The notes: generated by a model from the letters alone, not told the origin. Positions 1 to 9,231 are shown, numbered from the stretch's first letter. The stretch is DNA of 64,000 bases from an uncultured Sutterella sp. (GCA_905197905.1 CAJKAP010000006.1:1-64000); one strand, 5' to 3'. Program-made: numbers and translations.

Positions 1-120
1 CGTCTTTCGGCTTTCCTTCAAAGTGCGAACTTCGTAAGTTTTTTGAGACCTCATTACTGAGTCTCTACTTGCCGATGTTCACACTTATCGGTTCGTTGAA
101 TTCTAGTTTTTAAAGAACAT
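1..120 (-). promoter_or_regulatory. 16S rRNA leader with boxA antiterminator
   Basis: Read on the minus strand, bases 119-107 give TGTTCTTTAAAAA, a close match to the boxA element (E. coli TGCTCTTTAACAA) of rRNA operon leaders, where NusB/S10 load for antitermination. It is followed toward the window edge by the run of sequence typical of betaproteobacterial rrn leaders and by a short hairpin, AACTT-CGT-AAGTT, at 28-40. The conserved start of 16S rRNA is not present, so the gene must begin beyond base 1. Tandem strong promoters just upstream support a leader rather than a 16S-23S spacer. Confidence 0.8.
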
Positions 121-146
121 CGCCTCTCACGAAGCGCAGATTTTTA

Positions 147-175
147 ATCTTACCAGAGAAAAAATCCTTTGTCAA
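147..175 (-). promoter_or_regulatory. rrn promoter P2
   Basis: The minus strand shows TTGACA (175-170), exactly 17 bases, then TAAGAT (152-147). It lies 95 bases downstream of P1 and about 30 bases before boxA, the usual tandem arrangement of rRNA promoters. It is the stronger-looking of the two by spacing and consensus. Confidence 0.75.
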
Positions 176-241
176 ATAAAAAATCGCTTCCGCGATTCTT
201 CATTTTCCGATCAAACGCAGTTGCGCTTGACGTAGGAGAGA

Positions 242-270
242 ATTAAACACTCTTTTTCGTGAGTTGTCAA
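242..270 (-). promoter_or_regulatory. rrn promoter P1
   Basis: On the minus strand there is a perfect -35 box TTGACA (270-265), a 17-base spacer and TTTAAT (247-242) as -10. The stretch just upstream (271-305) is A/T rich, like an UP element. It sits about 40 bases past the mobA stop codon and reads left into the rRNA leader. The position and box quality fit a tandem rRNA P1. Confidence 0.65.
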
Positions 271-281
271 ACTTTTTTCGC

Positions 282-305
282 AAAATACCATGAAGAGGGT
301 ATTTT
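282..305 (-). terminator. possible mobA terminator
   Basis: Perfect inverted repeat AAAATACC / GGTATTTT (282-289 and 298-305) with an 8-base loop, just after the mobA stop. The stem is A/T rich and the T tract short, so it may equally be part of the UP-like region of the rRNA promoter. Confidence 0.35.
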
Positions 306-309
306 TTGC

Positions 310-918
310 TTACTTTGCCTCTTTTTCGAGCAACTCTAGCTCTTCTTTCGAGTTCACATTCGCAAAACTCAAAGGGTCGTCTACCCAATCACAAGGCAAG
401 GCCCCCATGCGTTGCATCCAGAGCCCAATCTTGCGATCACCTGCCCGCAGAGTTTCCTTCACCGTACCCAGCACAGAACGGTGAATCAATGCGGTCGTAT
501 TCTGAAGTTTCCCCTCAACGCGTATAGTTAAGATTGAAGCTGGAGTTTCTCGATAGTGAGAAATGAAAAAGTCACTTAACCCTTCGGGAAGAAGGGGTAC
601 ATCACAAGGAGAAATCAAAATCCATTCAATTTCAGAGGGTACTTCTCCCTCTAGTGCTTCAAGCCCTGCTAAGGGTCCCATAGAACCCTCTACACGATCC
701 TTCAACACTCGTTTTGCTCCAAACTTCAAAAACATATCGGCATCTCGATTAGCAGAGACCCATACTTGTGCCGCTTGCTTCGATAGCGTTTCGATAATTC
801 TTTCTCCCATAGGAACACCGCGAAAACAAACGCCAGCTTTGTTAACGCCACCCATGCGAGTTGCTTGGCCACCTGAAATGAGATAACCCAAAATATTCTT
901 CTTCTGAGGTTCTTGCAT
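310..918 (-). CDS. mobA: Molybdenum cofactor guanylyltransferase MobA
   Basis: MobA joins GMP from GTP to molybdopterin (Mo-MPT) to give the MGD form used by DMSO-reductase-family enzymes; it acts in the cytoplasm. The 202-residue product carries the nucleotide-binding signature LISGGQATRMGGVNK at residues 13-27, the metal-binding Asp in SPCDVPLLP (about residue 106) and the C-terminal FANVN motif (185-189). The length matches the family (about 190-200). It is divergent from moeA across about 100 bases that must hold both promoters, and is followed by the rRNA promoters. The molybdoenzyme at 56451-59066 is the evident customer. Confidence 0.93.
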   Translation of the reverse strand: MQEPQKKNILGYLISGGQATRMGGVNKAGVCFRGVPMGERIIETLSKQAAQVWVSANRDADMFLKFGAKRVLKDRVEGSMGPLAGLEALEGEVPSEIEWILISPCDVPLLPEGLSDFFISHYRETPASILTIRVEGKLQNTTALIHRSVLGTVKETLRAGDRKIGLWMQRMGALPCDWVDDPLSFANVNSKEELELLEKEAK

Positions 919-1016
919 AACTCTTTCACCTTTCTCTCTTCCTCCCCCAAAAGGAGCTTTCCATCAGAGAGCGCTTCTCGGTACAATCGAGAGTAACACT
1001 TTTTAGGAGATAATCT

Positions 1017-2252
1017 ATGTCTGCCACAGCGATCAGTTTTGAAGCGTTACTCAACGAGCTTGACGCATGCACACAAACCCCTCTCGCACATCAAGAGCTT
1101 GTCCCACTCTTTAATGCTCGAGGACGAGTACTCGCCAAAGCTGTTAACGCTACAACAGATATGCCAGCCTTCACTAATTCTGCCATGGATGGCTATGCTT
1201 GGCGAACAAGAGATTTTGTAGACTGCTCTAACTCGGTTCGCTTACCAGTGTTGGCAACAGTAACCGCTGGACATCCCTTCACGGAACCTTTGGCAGAGAA
1301 GGTTGCTATTCGCATTATGACTGGCGCTCCTTTGCCAGTGGGATTTGACTGCGTTTTACCTATTGAGAAAGCGGAACTTGACGGCGAGGAGTTGGTTATT
1401 AACCCTAGTCTTCACCTCAGGGGAGAAAATGTTCGTTTTGCTGGGGAACTCTACAAAAAGGGAAGCGTTTTAGTGGATGCTGGGACACTCCTTACGACAG
1501 ACACTTTAGGTTTGATCGCTTCGAATGGAAACGGGGAAGTACTTTGCCAACAGCTGCGCGTGGGAATCTTCGCTAGTGGCGACGAACTTCTTGAACCAGA
1601 AGCTGGCGTTGAACCTGACCCCGCCAAAATTTATAACTCCAACGGCATCATCATGACCGAGTTGGCTCGAGAAACGGGAGCGACCCCGACCTATCTAGGG
1701 ATTCTCCCTGATGATCCCGTTAAAATTGAGCAACGACTAAAAGAAGCTCTGCCCCACTTTGATGTGTTAGTGTGCTCTGGGGGCGTTGGTCCTGGAGACC
1801 GAGATTTCACGGCCCGCATTCTAGGGAAACTCGGGGAAATGCAACATTTCCATGTCGCACTAAAACCCGGAAAGCCATTCACCTACGCCACTTTGCACAC
1901 TCCAGAGCCAGTCTTCTTCCTGGGGCTACCCGGCAACCCCGTCGCTACTAATACCACAGGGCGCTTCTTTATGCAACGCGTACTCTCTCGTTTGATGAAG
2001 GCTAAGACAGTCTGTCGCTCTTTCTTGGCAACGCTAGTTGAACGTCCGATCAAGAGTTCCTCTGGTCGAGTGGACTTCATCCGTGCTACAGTTCGCAGCG
2101 CCGAAAATGGCAATCTGGATGTCTGCCCTCATGCGATGCAAAGCTCAGCTTCACTTTTTGGATGTGCTCACAGCAACGCCATTATCAAAGTCGAAGCCGC
2201 CCAAACGCACTTAGAGCCGGGAGATCAAGTGGAAGTGATCCTTGTAGATTAG
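1017..2252 (+). CDS. moeA: Molybdopterin molybdenumtransferase MoeA
   Basis: MoeA inserts molybdate into adenylylated molybdopterin, the step before MobA. The 411-residue protein has the family signatures in order: SAMDGYA (55-61), MTGAP (101-105), SGDEL (187-191), SGGVGPGDRD (254-263), PGKPF (284-288) and GLPGNP (303-308). The length is the usual one. The ATG is preceded by TTAGGAG at a good distance. It is divergent from mobA and ends in a hairpin shared with the convergent phosphoesterase gene. Confidence 0.95.
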   Translation: MSATAISFEALLNELDACTQTPLAHQELVPLFNARGRVLAKAVNATTDMPAFTNSAMDGYAWRTRDFVDCSNSVRLPVLATVTAGHPFTEPLAEKVAIRIMTGAPLPVGFDCVLPIEKAELDGEELVINPSLHLRGENVRFAGELYKKGSVLVDAGTLLTTDTLGLIASNGNGEVLCQQLRVGIFASGDELLEPEAGVEPDPAKIYNSNGIIMTELARETGATPTYLGILPDDPVKIEQRLKEALPHFDVLVCSGGVGPGDRDFTARILGKLGEMQHFHVALKPGKPFTYATLHTPEPVFFLGLPGNPVATNTTGRFFMQRVLSRLMKAKTVCRSFLATLVERPIKSSSGRVDFIRATVRSAENGNLDVCPHAMQSSASLFGCAHSNAIIKVEAAQTHLEPGDQVEVILVD

Positions 2253-2256
2253 TAAA

Positions 2257-2293
2257 GAAGGTCTCAAGAGGAATCCTCTGAGACCTTCTTTTT
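2257..2293. terminator. Terminator between moeA and the phosphoesterase
   Basis: Stem of about 14 pairs, GAAGGTCTCA(A)GAGG with its complement, an AAT loop and a following T run. It starts right after the moeA stop and overlaps the stop of the convergent phosphoesterase gene, so it mainly serves moeA. Confidence 0.85.
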
Positions 2294-3470
2294 AAGTAGT
2301 GGCTTCTACCGTAGTTTGTCGATTGACTACTGGCCTAGCGCGTCGCCGAGCGTCTCTACCACGAGAACGGCGCTTTGGGGAGCGCGCATGACGACGCTCT
2401 CCTTGATCATCGCCGCTTTGAGTCGGTTTTTCTGCACTAGTTGCCTGAACTGCTTTGTTCTCCGCTTTAGCTGGGCGGTACTGTCCATTTGAAGCCTTTC
2501 TAGAGGCTTCTTGTGCTACTTTTTTCGACTCCCCAGCCTCTTGCGAAACCGGAACGAGCGTGCAACACTTGGGCAAAATGGCTGGGACTACTCCTTCTGT
2601 CTTGGGAACAATATGAATTGCGCCATCCTCATCGCGAACGATGATTTTGTCTTTTTCACGCAACTCGCGTTCTTCCCAATCAAAGGCGTCTTCCAACGCA
2701 GCAGCTTCTCGCGGGTCTAACTGTGCAGAGATCACTACTTCCCCTTTCAAATTCACCACACCGCGGTAACCCACGGCTCGGGTCTGAACCCCGTTAATCG
2801 GGTGGTAGCAACGATCTTCATGTTGGTGCCCGTGGAACATCCACTTCACCCCCATGCTGCGAGCGAGTTTATCCAGGGTGCAAAAGCCCTTACGATGGCA
2901 ACCTGGTGCCTCGTGTGTAACGAGAACATCTGCTTTCAGATGTTGGAGCATGTTGTTGTAGACCGAAGGGAAAATCGTCGAACGATGGCGACGAGGAACT
3001 CCCCCACGCCAGATATTCATCGAACCAATTCGCCTCATCAAAGCTGACGGGCTGTAGTAATTCGGTGGATCATCTGGCATCCAAACTTGTCCACGAAACA
3101 CACCTCCCAGACCTGCGATGCGCACGCCGTGAATCATGACACTTCGACCGTGCAAGTTATGGTCTCTCAAGCCACTACGCCAGAGATTGTCATAAATAGC
3201 ATCAGTATCCGTGTCATGGTTGCCTGGAATCCACCAGATGTCGGTGTAGCAAAGTGCTTCTTCAAGCACTTGCTCTAATGGTGCAGGAGGCTGCAAGTCT
3301 CCCAAAATCACCATTGCATCCGGATGATAAAGCCGAGCCGCTTCGTTGATCTGATCAAATCCTCCGTGAGGATCTCCGCAAAAGAAGATGTCTGGCAATT
3401 CACGAGTTTTCGACGCACTACGGCATCGACGCGAACGATGTCGCTTATTTTTTGTCTGCTCTTGCGTCAT
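2292..3470 (-). CDS. Metallophosphoesterase with Arg-rich ends
   Basis: A calcineurin-like metallophosphoesterase of 392 residues. The metal-binding motifs are present in order: GDPHG (D-x-H), GDLQ, GNHD, THEAP and GHQHE. The substrate is not evident. Both ends are unusually basic: the first 25 residues are rich in Lys/Arg, and the last 70 form a low-complexity Arg/Lys tail, suggesting nucleic-acid or ribosome contact (inference). I start at the ATG at 3470 because AAGGA lies just upstream; an in-frame start ten codons earlier lacks one. It lies 55 bases downstream of a WYL regulator on the same strand and probably shares its transcript. Confidence 0.8.
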   Translation of the reverse strand: MTQEQTKNKRHRSRRCRSASKTRELPDIFFCGDPHGGFDQINEAARLYHPDAMVILGDLQPPAPLEQVLEEALCYTDIWWIPGNHDTDTDAIYDNLWRSGLRDHNLHGRSVMIHGVRIAGLGGVFRGQVWMPDDPPNYYSPSALMRRIGSMNIWRGGVPRRHRSTIFPSVYNNMLQHLKADVLVTHEAPGCHRKGFCTLDKLARSMGVKWMFHGHQHEDRCYHPINGVQTRAVGYRGVVNLKGEVVISAQLDPREAAALEDAFDWEERELREKDKIIVRDEDGAIHIVPKTEGVVPAILPKCCTLVPVSQEAGESKKVAQEASRKASNGQYRPAKAENKAVQATSAEKPTQSGDDQGERRHARSPKRRSRGRDARRRARPVVNRQTTVEATT

Positions 3471-3525
3471 GACAAAAAAGTCCTTCTTGCGAATTACCAA
3501 TCTTTCAGATTCTATCCCTCTGAGA

Positions 3526-4548
3526 TTATTCTTCAGACTGGTACTGTTTTAATGTAGCTTGAAGGGATTCGCGGACAGTTTCACGTAATTCTTTAGGTTC
3601 AACGACGGTAACGTGGTTGCCCCAACGCATAATTTCACCAACCAATTCAGTCGGGTCACTATACGGGACGGTCACACGCAAGGAGGAACCTTGCGCCACC
3701 ATACGCTGTTTCGGATGCCAGGTCTGACGTCGGATATACATTGCGACGTCACGGTCAAACAAGAGCACTGCTTCTTTAGGAGTCTTCCCACGGAACAGAC
3801 CGTAGCCAGAATCGAGATTATCCGAAATTTCCTTTGGACGGAAAGATTGTGCGCGCTTCGTTAAAATTTCTGCGCGACGGATATTTTCGATAGCAAACGT
3901 GCGGAATTCCGTTGTCGTATGGCAGTAGGTATCCACATACCAACGGTTGCGATAGTGAACTAAGCGCAACGGAGAGACTTCACGAATAGAACTCTTACCG
4001 TCTTGGCGAGCACGGTTTTCATAAAGAATTTGCAAGCGACGGTGGGAAGACAAAGCAGCTCCCACGCTAGCAAACGTATCCGGTTCACCATGAAGACCTT
4101 CGGAGGACTCATCGACAATCTTGATGTATGGCAGGAACTGGGAAGGCAGTGTACCACCCACACTCATCACAGAGAGAACTCGTGCTTTGAGAGGTTCAAG
4201 ATCTTGATAAATAGCTGAGGTTTCATCCTTAGCCAACTCAGACAGCAAGTTGGTCATCTTAACGAGAACAAACAACTCTTGCGGCGAATACCACGTCTTA
4301 CGCCCCATTCCAAGCGGCGAAAGTTTGCCATTCGCACGCATCTTATTTTTGGAACCTGGATCGTAGCTATAACCACCCAAAACGCGAGAGTACACAATAG
4401 GAGCACCCAATATTTCACGCATGTAGCGCAAATCACGTTTCACCGTCGGCGCGCTGGCCTTAAGAAGAGTGGTCAACTCTTCAAACGTGACAATCTTTCG
4501 CTCTGTGAGCAATCGATCGATCAGCAACCGTCTCATTGAGTCTCGCAT
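3526..4548 (-). CDS. WYL-domain transcriptional regulator
   Basis: The protein of 340 residues has an N-terminal winged helix-turn-helix (about 1-60, including TVKRDLRYMREILGAPI), a linker, a WYL domain (about 160-240, with the motif as RWYVD) and a WCX-type C-terminal part. WYL regulators bind small nucleotide-type or single-stranded nucleic acid ligands and often act as repressors. GTGAGGAC precedes the ATG. An extended -10 box lies about 70 bases upstream. The metallophosphoesterase gene follows on the same strand, so it may be the regulated partner; this is inference. Confidence 0.85.
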   Translation of the reverse strand: MRDSMRRLLIDRLLTERKIVTFEELTTLLKASAPTVKRDLRYMREILGAPIVYSRVLGGYSYDPGSKNKMRANGKLSPLGMGRKTWYSPQELFVLVKMTNLLSELAKDETSAIYQDLEPLKARVLSVMSVGGTLPSQFLPYIKIVDESSEGLHGEPDTFASVGAALSSHRRLQILYENRARQDGKSSIREVSPLRLVHYRNRWYVDTYCHTTTEFRTFAIENIRRAEILTKRAQSFRPKEISDNLDSGYGLFRGKTPKEAVLLFDRDVAMYIRRQTWHPKQRMVAQGSSLRVTVPYSDPTELVGEIMRWGNHVTVVEPKELRETVRESLQATLKQYQSEE

Positions 4549-4618
4549 AAGTCCTCACTTGCTACCTAATAACATTAACTACGTGAAAAAGTCCAAGAAC
4601 TTCTTCAACTTTGTGCTT

Positions 4619-4624
4619 ATTGTA
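4619..4624 (-). promoter_or_regulatory. Extended -10 promoter of the WYL gene
   Basis: On the minus strand TGATACAAT gives an extended -10 element (TACAAT at 4624-4619) about 70 bases before the WYL start codon. The -35 region is weak. Confidence 0.4.
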
Positions 4625-4692
4625 TCAGCTGCAAGCTCATTTGCTACTAGAAGAGGATCAAAATCTCACAGTTTTTTCGTAAAGAAACGAGA

Positions 4693-4718
4693 AAACCCTA
4701 AAGTTTTTAGGACTTTTG
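4693..4718 (-). terminator. Weak terminator after lolA
   Basis: On the minus strand CCTAAA-AAC-TTTAGG is followed by GTTTTC, between lolA and the WYL regulator gene. The short stem makes this a modest prediction. Confidence 0.4.
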
Positions 4719-4753
4719 GGGGGTTCTTATGGGTGATCCTGTCGTTTATCTGC

Positions 4754-5371
4754 CTAGGCTTTTAGCACATCTGTGCCTGGAGGGATCTGGAAATTGAAAC
4801 TTTCTTTTGTTTGCGAAGTTTTTACAAACTTAGTGAAGTTTACGCGGGTGGCTTGACCAAAATTATCGATTAAGAAGAGTTCAGAAAGTGCTCCTTCTTG
4901 CGTAAATTTGATGTTCGCACTCTGAAAGCCCCCTTCAGACTGAAGAAACTCTGCATACACAGTGTTGGCGTCTTTGAGAGTTAGGTTCGCTGTGCTTTCC
5001 CAATTTGCAGAGCCAAAAAGAAGACCTGCAGGAGTATTTGCGATTTCATCTGTTATTTGGCGCACCGTTACCTGCTGCAAATCTGGATCATGAATCCAAA
5101 GCTTTTCTCCGTTACTCATGATCGTTTGTGTATAAGGTTTGGTGTAAACCCATTCGAAGCAACCCGGGCGCAAAAAGCGGAACGTCCCCGAGGATGCCGC
5201 CGCAGCTTCACGACCAGCTTTATCCGTTACCGTTTGGGTAAAGCTACCTGCCGCAAAGGGCGTATCTTTGATGAAACGCCGCATCTTCTCGATAGCCGTT
5301 TCCTCAGCTAGCGTAGGCAAAGGAAGCACTACACTACCTAACGCCAAAATAAAAGTGCGTCGATTCAACAT
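4754..5371 (-). CDS. lolA: Outer-membrane lipoprotein carrier LolA
   Basis: Periplasmic chaperone that carries lipoproteins from LolCDE to the outer membrane. The product is 205 residues with a signal peptide (cleavage likely after ...LPTLA, about residue 22) and the LolA fold pattern: GSFTQTV, GTFRFLRPGCFEWVYTKPY and the C-terminal FxIPPGTDV. The signal starts NRRTF, which could mark it for Tat rather than Sec export. It starts 14 bases after ftsK, the usual ftsK-lolA pair, and is probably cotranscribed. Confidence 0.9.
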   Translation of the reverse strand: MLNRRTFILALGSVVLPLPTLAEETAIEKMRRFIKDTPFAAGSFTQTVTDKAGREAAAASSGTFRFLRPGCFEWVYTKPYTQTIMSNGEKLWIHDPDLQQVTVRQITDEIANTPAGLLFGSANWESTANLTLKDANTVYAEFLQSEGGFQSANIKFTQEGALSELFLIDNFGQATRVNFTKFVKTSQTKESFNFQIPPGTDVLKA

Positions 5372-5385
5372 TCTTCTTTGTCCTA

Positions 5386-7875
5386 TTAATCGCGTTTCGG
5401 AACCAAAATTTCACGCTTACCAGTAGCAGTCGCTTTACTAACTATGCCAGCTTTTTCCATCGCTTCAACAATATTAGCTGCACGATTGTAACCAACTCCT
5501 AACGCACGCTGGAGAGATGAAACCGATGCACGGCGTTCGTTCACCACAATACTCACAGCTTTGTCATAGAGTGGGTCCGCCTCACCACGACTGCCCCCCA
5601 AACTGTCGTCACTATCCTCAGGACCCTTTGGCATCAACTCTTCTGCGTAATCGGGCTCTCCGTATTTCTTCAGTTCTTCAACCACACGAAGGACCTCGTC
5701 ATCCTTCACGAAGCAACCCTGAATACGAACTAGTTCTTCTCCTGGGTGGCTATAGAGCATATCACCCCAACCTAGCAAGGACTCAGCGCCAGACTCATTG
5801 AAAATCACACGAGAGTCAATTGGAGAGGCCACCTGGAACGCAATACGTGTAGGCACGTTTGCCTTAAGCAAGGAGGTCACCACTTCACGGCTCGGACGTT
5901 GTGTAGCCAAAATCAAGTGCATTCCTGCTGCACGAGCTTTCTGAGCAAGACGGATCAACTCGCCTTCTACTTCCTTACGATTCGTCAACATCAAGTCTGC
6001 CAACTCATCAATCACACAGACAATGTAGGGCCACGGCTCGAGCGGGGTAGCTGTTTCTGCATCCTCTATCGGATTGGGGATCGACTCTCCACGCGCTATC
6101 GCATTCCGAACCTTGGCGTTATAGTCAGAGATATGGCGTAAAGCGAAATGACTCATAATGGCATAGCGACGATCCATTTCCCGCGTCAACCACTTCAAGG
6201 CCATAGCAGCTCTGGACATCTCGGTGACGACCGGGCAGATCAAATGAGGAATACCGTTATAGAGCGCGAATTCCAACATCTTCGGATCGATCAACACGAG
6301 GCGCAACTTTGAGGGATCATTGCGATAGAGCATCGACAAAATCATCGCATTAATCCCAACCGACTTACCAGAACCTGTCGTACCAGCAACCAAGAGGTGG
6401 GGACCCTTGGCTAAGTCCATCACCTTCGGAACCCCGCCAATATCTTTACCTAATGCCAGCGTGAGAGGCGCAGTACTATTACGGAAAGCGTCGCTCGCAA
6501 TAATTTCTTTTAGGCGTACGGTTTCACGCGTTGGATTCGGCACCTCCAAGCCAATATAGGTCGTGTTAGGCACATGTGGCACCACACGCACCGATTGCAC
6601 CCCCAAAGCACGACGCAAGTCGTCTTGTACGCTTTCAATCTGCGACCCCTTCACGCCAGGACCTGGTTCCAAAAGATACTGGGTAATCACAGGACCCGAA
6701 TGTGCACCGCGCACTGCAGCTTCAATGTTGTAGTTCTTTAGCTTAGAAACGATTAAGCGGCTAGCCAAAGCAATAGCATCGTCGTCTCGATACTGGCTGG
6801 GCGGTGGTGGATTGTCGAGCAAATCTAAACTTAAGTGTGCTGCTTCTTTTTGGGGAGCAACAGGCTGAGAAGTTGCTACTTTAGTAGGAGTAGGCACAGA
6901 GCGAGCTGATTCCACTGGTGCTGCTGGCGTGAGAACAGGTGTATTCTGACCAGCCAATTCAAATCGAGTCACCTGGGGCTCAACTGGCATGAGCTCTGGA
7001 GCAACAGACTGTTCTTCGGGAAGAATATTCTCTTCAGCGTTGACTTCTGGCACGACTGCTTGTTCTGCTGTCTTGATGTAGAGCGGATTTTCATCGGCTT
7101 CTAAGACATTCTTTCGGAACTCTTCCCTCGTTTCCTTGCTCGCCTCACTACTGAGGCGGGCTTCTTCTCGATTCTGCTTCATCGTACGGAAGCGTCGGAA
7201 GATCCAACGATCTAAGAATTCCCCCACTTTTTCGGCGACATCCTGCCACTGAAAGTCCATCAGAAGCGAGAGACCAATAACAATCAAAGTAAAAAAGAGC
7301 ACCGTAGCAAGGCCAAGGCCAACATAGTGGTAAAGACCAAACGCCAACTTGTCACCCAGAATACCACCAGCCTCTCCAGGTAGCACTGTCTTAAAGCGAC
7401 GCAAACGAAGGGCTTCTAAGCAAGTAGAACCGATCAAAAGAGCTGCAAAACCAACGAATGCAGTGAGTTTTGGAGGATTAATGCGTAAAGGATCTGTTTC
7501 CCCTTTTTGTCGGCGTACCAACGAGCGGATCGCAAAAAACGCAATCATCGCAAAGCCCAGCACGAACCACCAGGCAGAGCGTCCAAAAGTAAGAAGCATA
7601 GTATCGGCAGCGTAAGCACCATAGGGTCCCGCCCAATTGTGCGTAGGTGCATCTGTACTCACTGAAAACGAAGCATCTGCTGGGGAATAGCTCGCAAGCG
7701 CTATGGCCAAAAAGCAAGCCACAGGAACCGAAATCAACCAGCTTCCAGCCCAAATTTGGCGCACTAGCCCCATCAGCCAGTTGCCAATTCGCAATCCAAC
7801 TCCAGAAGCGATCCGAGAGCGCTCTCCGCTGCCCGATGTACTTCTTCTGCTTACGTTGTTTTTATCTCTCGCCAT
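5386..7875 (-). CDS. ftsK: DNA translocase FtsK
   Basis: Septum-located translocase that pumps chromosome ends toward dif during division. Of 829 residues, the first ~205 hold about four membrane segments, 210-350 is a Pro/Gln/Glu-rich linker, then comes the motor with Walker A GTTGSGKS (498-505), Walker B ending in VIDELADLML, and ILATQRPS. The last ~65 residues form the winged-helix gamma domain that reads KOPS-like sequences (ALGVGYNRAANIVEAMEKAGIV). The linker is short compared with E. coli FtsK, like SpoIIIE-sized relatives. Divergent from trxB. Confidence 0.95.
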   Translation of the reverse strand: MARDKNNVSRRSTSGSGERSRIASGVGLRIGNWLMGLVRQIWAGSWLISVPVACFLAIALASYSPADASFSVSTDAPTHNWAGPYGAYAADTMLLTFGRSAWWFVLGFAMIAFFAIRSLVRRQKGETDPLRINPPKLTAFVGFAALLIGSTCLEALRLRRFKTVLPGEAGGILGDKLAFGLYHYVGLGLATVLFFTLIVIGLSLLMDFQWQDVAEKVGEFLDRWIFRRFRTMKQNREEARLSSEASKETREEFRKNVLEADENPLYIKTAEQAVVPEVNAEENILPEEQSVAPELMPVEPQVTRFELAGQNTPVLTPAAPVESARSVPTPTKVATSQPVAPQKEAAHLSLDLLDNPPPPSQYRDDDAIALASRLIVSKLKNYNIEAAVRGAHSGPVITQYLLEPGPGVKGSQIESVQDDLRRALGVQSVRVVPHVPNTTYIGLEVPNPTRETVRLKEIIASDAFRNSTAPLTLALGKDIGGVPKVMDLAKGPHLLVAGTTGSGKSVGINAMILSMLYRNDPSKLRLVLIDPKMLEFALYNGIPHLICPVVTEMSRAAMALKWLTREMDRRYAIMSHFALRHISDYNAKVRNAIARGESIPNPIEDAETATPLEPWPYIVCVIDELADLMLTNRKEVEGELIRLAQKARAAGMHLILATQRPSREVVTSLLKANVPTRIAFQVASPIDSRVIFNESGAESLLGWGDMLYSHPGEELVRIQGCFVKDDEVLRVVEELKKYGEPDYAEELMPKGPEDSDDSLGGSRGEADPLYDKAVSIVVNERRASVSSLQRALGVGYNRAANIVEAMEKAGIVSKATATGKREILVPKRD

Positions 7876-8067
7876 AAATTCTATGTAGGTATTTTTTCAT
7901 GGTCGCTATGCCAGTTAGACAAGCGATACCCATTAAGTTCGTGTTTAGTCTAAACATTGTACTCAAACTCTCAAAAGTGCGAGTCATCAAGATCATTTTC
8001 TTGTGTATCGAGAAGGATTCATCCCGAGAGTCGGTCTTCTGCTGCAATAATTTGCTACCTTAATTCA

Positions 8068-8096
8068 TTGACGAAAACTATCTTTATCCCTATATT
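8068..8096 (+). promoter_or_regulatory. trxB promoter
   Basis: TTGACG (8068-8073), exactly 17 bases, TATATT (8091-8096): a near-consensus sigma-70 promoter about 78 bases before the trxB start. It lies in the 298-base ftsK/trxB intergenic region; nothing else recognisable was seen there. Confidence 0.7.
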
Positions 8097-8173
8097 GATA
8101 GTACTACTATTCTTCGCGTTCCGCTTTTTCCTTTTCGGTAAACTCTGAGAACGCTATCTATTAAAGGGAATTC

Positions 8174-9139
8174 ATGAGTAACACACATCGTCAAGTGATC
8201 ATTCTTGGATCGGGCCCTGCTGGCTATACAGCCGCTGTTTACGCTGCTCGTGCTAACTTGAAGCCCCTGCTCATTACTGGTATGGATCAGGGTGGGCAGT
8301 TGATGACAACCACTGAGGTAGACAATTGGCCCGCCGCGGTTGAAGGCATTCAAGGACCTGATCTAATGACGCGCTTTGAAGAACACGCAAAGCGCTTTGG
8401 TACAGAAATTATGTTTGACGTCGTCAAGAGCGTCGACCTCTCTAAGCATCCTTTTACTCTAACAACTGACTTAGGCGAAACGCTCACAGCAGACGCCTTA
8501 ATCATCTCCACCGGGGCTTCTGCCATGTACTTGGGCCTTGATAGCGAAACGAAATACAAAGGTCGCGGGGTATCTGGTTGTGCGACCTGTGATGGTTTTT
8601 TCTATCGTCAGAAGCCCGTCGCTGTTGTTGGCGGAGGTAACGCCGCTGTTGAAGAAGCACTCTACCTGGCTAACATCTGCTCACATGTAACGCTTGTTCA
8701 CCGTCGTGACGCCTTCCGTGCTGAACCTATCATGGTTGATCGGCTCATGGAAGCTGTCAAAGCTGGCCGTATCACGCTCGAACTCAACCATACGGTGAAG
8801 GAAGTTTTGGGAGATGAGCAATCCGTGACTGGTTTGCGCATTGTCTCAGTAAAAGACGGCAGTGAGCATGATTTAGATGTCAAAGGTGTCTTTATTGCCA
8901 TTGGCCACCGTCCCAACACGGAGATCTTCGCGGGGCAGTTAGAGCTTGACAACGGCTACATCAAGACCGCAGGTTTCGGGTCTCATGCTGCAACCGCGAC
9001 CTCCATTCCTGGCGTGTTTGCCGCGGGCGATGTTCAAGACCAGATTTATCGTCAAGCTGTCACTTCAGCAGCTACTGGTTGTATGGCTGCGCTTGATGCT
9101 CAGCGATATCTCGAACAGTTGAAAGCACAAAGCAATTAA
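8174..9139 (+). CDS. trxB: Thioredoxin reductase TrxB
   Basis: FAD enzyme that reduces thioredoxin with NADPH. The 321-residue protein has the FAD motif GSGPAGYTAA from residue 12, the redox pair C136-A-T-C139, the NADPH motif VVGGGNAA (151-158) and the C-terminal GVFAAGDVQD FAD loop. The length is standard. AAGGGAATTC precedes the ATG. It ends in a strong hairpin. The partner thioredoxin gene is at 22612. Confidence 0.97.
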   Translation: MSNTHRQVIILGSGPAGYTAAVYAARANLKPLLITGMDQGGQLMTTTEVDNWPAAVEGIQGPDLMTRFEEHAKRFGTEIMFDVVKSVDLSKHPFTLTTDLGETLTADALIISTGASAMYLGLDSETKYKGRGVSGCATCDGFFYRQKPVAVVGGGNAAVEEALYLANICSHVTLVHRRDAFRAEPIMVDRLMEAVKAGRITLELNHTVKEVLGDEQSVTGLRIVSVKDGSEHDLDVKGVFIAIGHRPNTEIFAGQLELDNGYIKTAGFGSHAATATSIPGVFAAGDVQDQIYRQAVTSAATGCMAALDAQRYLEQLKAQSN

Positions 9140-9150
9140 CCTCATGCGTA

Positions 9151-9185
9151 AGGGCTCACTGCACACTGCTATGAGCCCTTTTTAT
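9151..9185 (+). terminator. trxB terminator
   Basis: AGGGCTCA (9151-9158) pairs with TGAGCCCT (9172-9179) and is followed by TTTTTATT. Confidence 0.85.
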
Positions 9186-9231
9186 TGCCCTCTGCACCTT
9201 CTCGATCAAGGTGGTCTAAAATTCTTCCTAT

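Noticed and set aside
4469..4765. 98-codon rightward frame between the WYL gene and lolA
   Set aside because: It straddles the WYL promoter and start region, and shows no motif.
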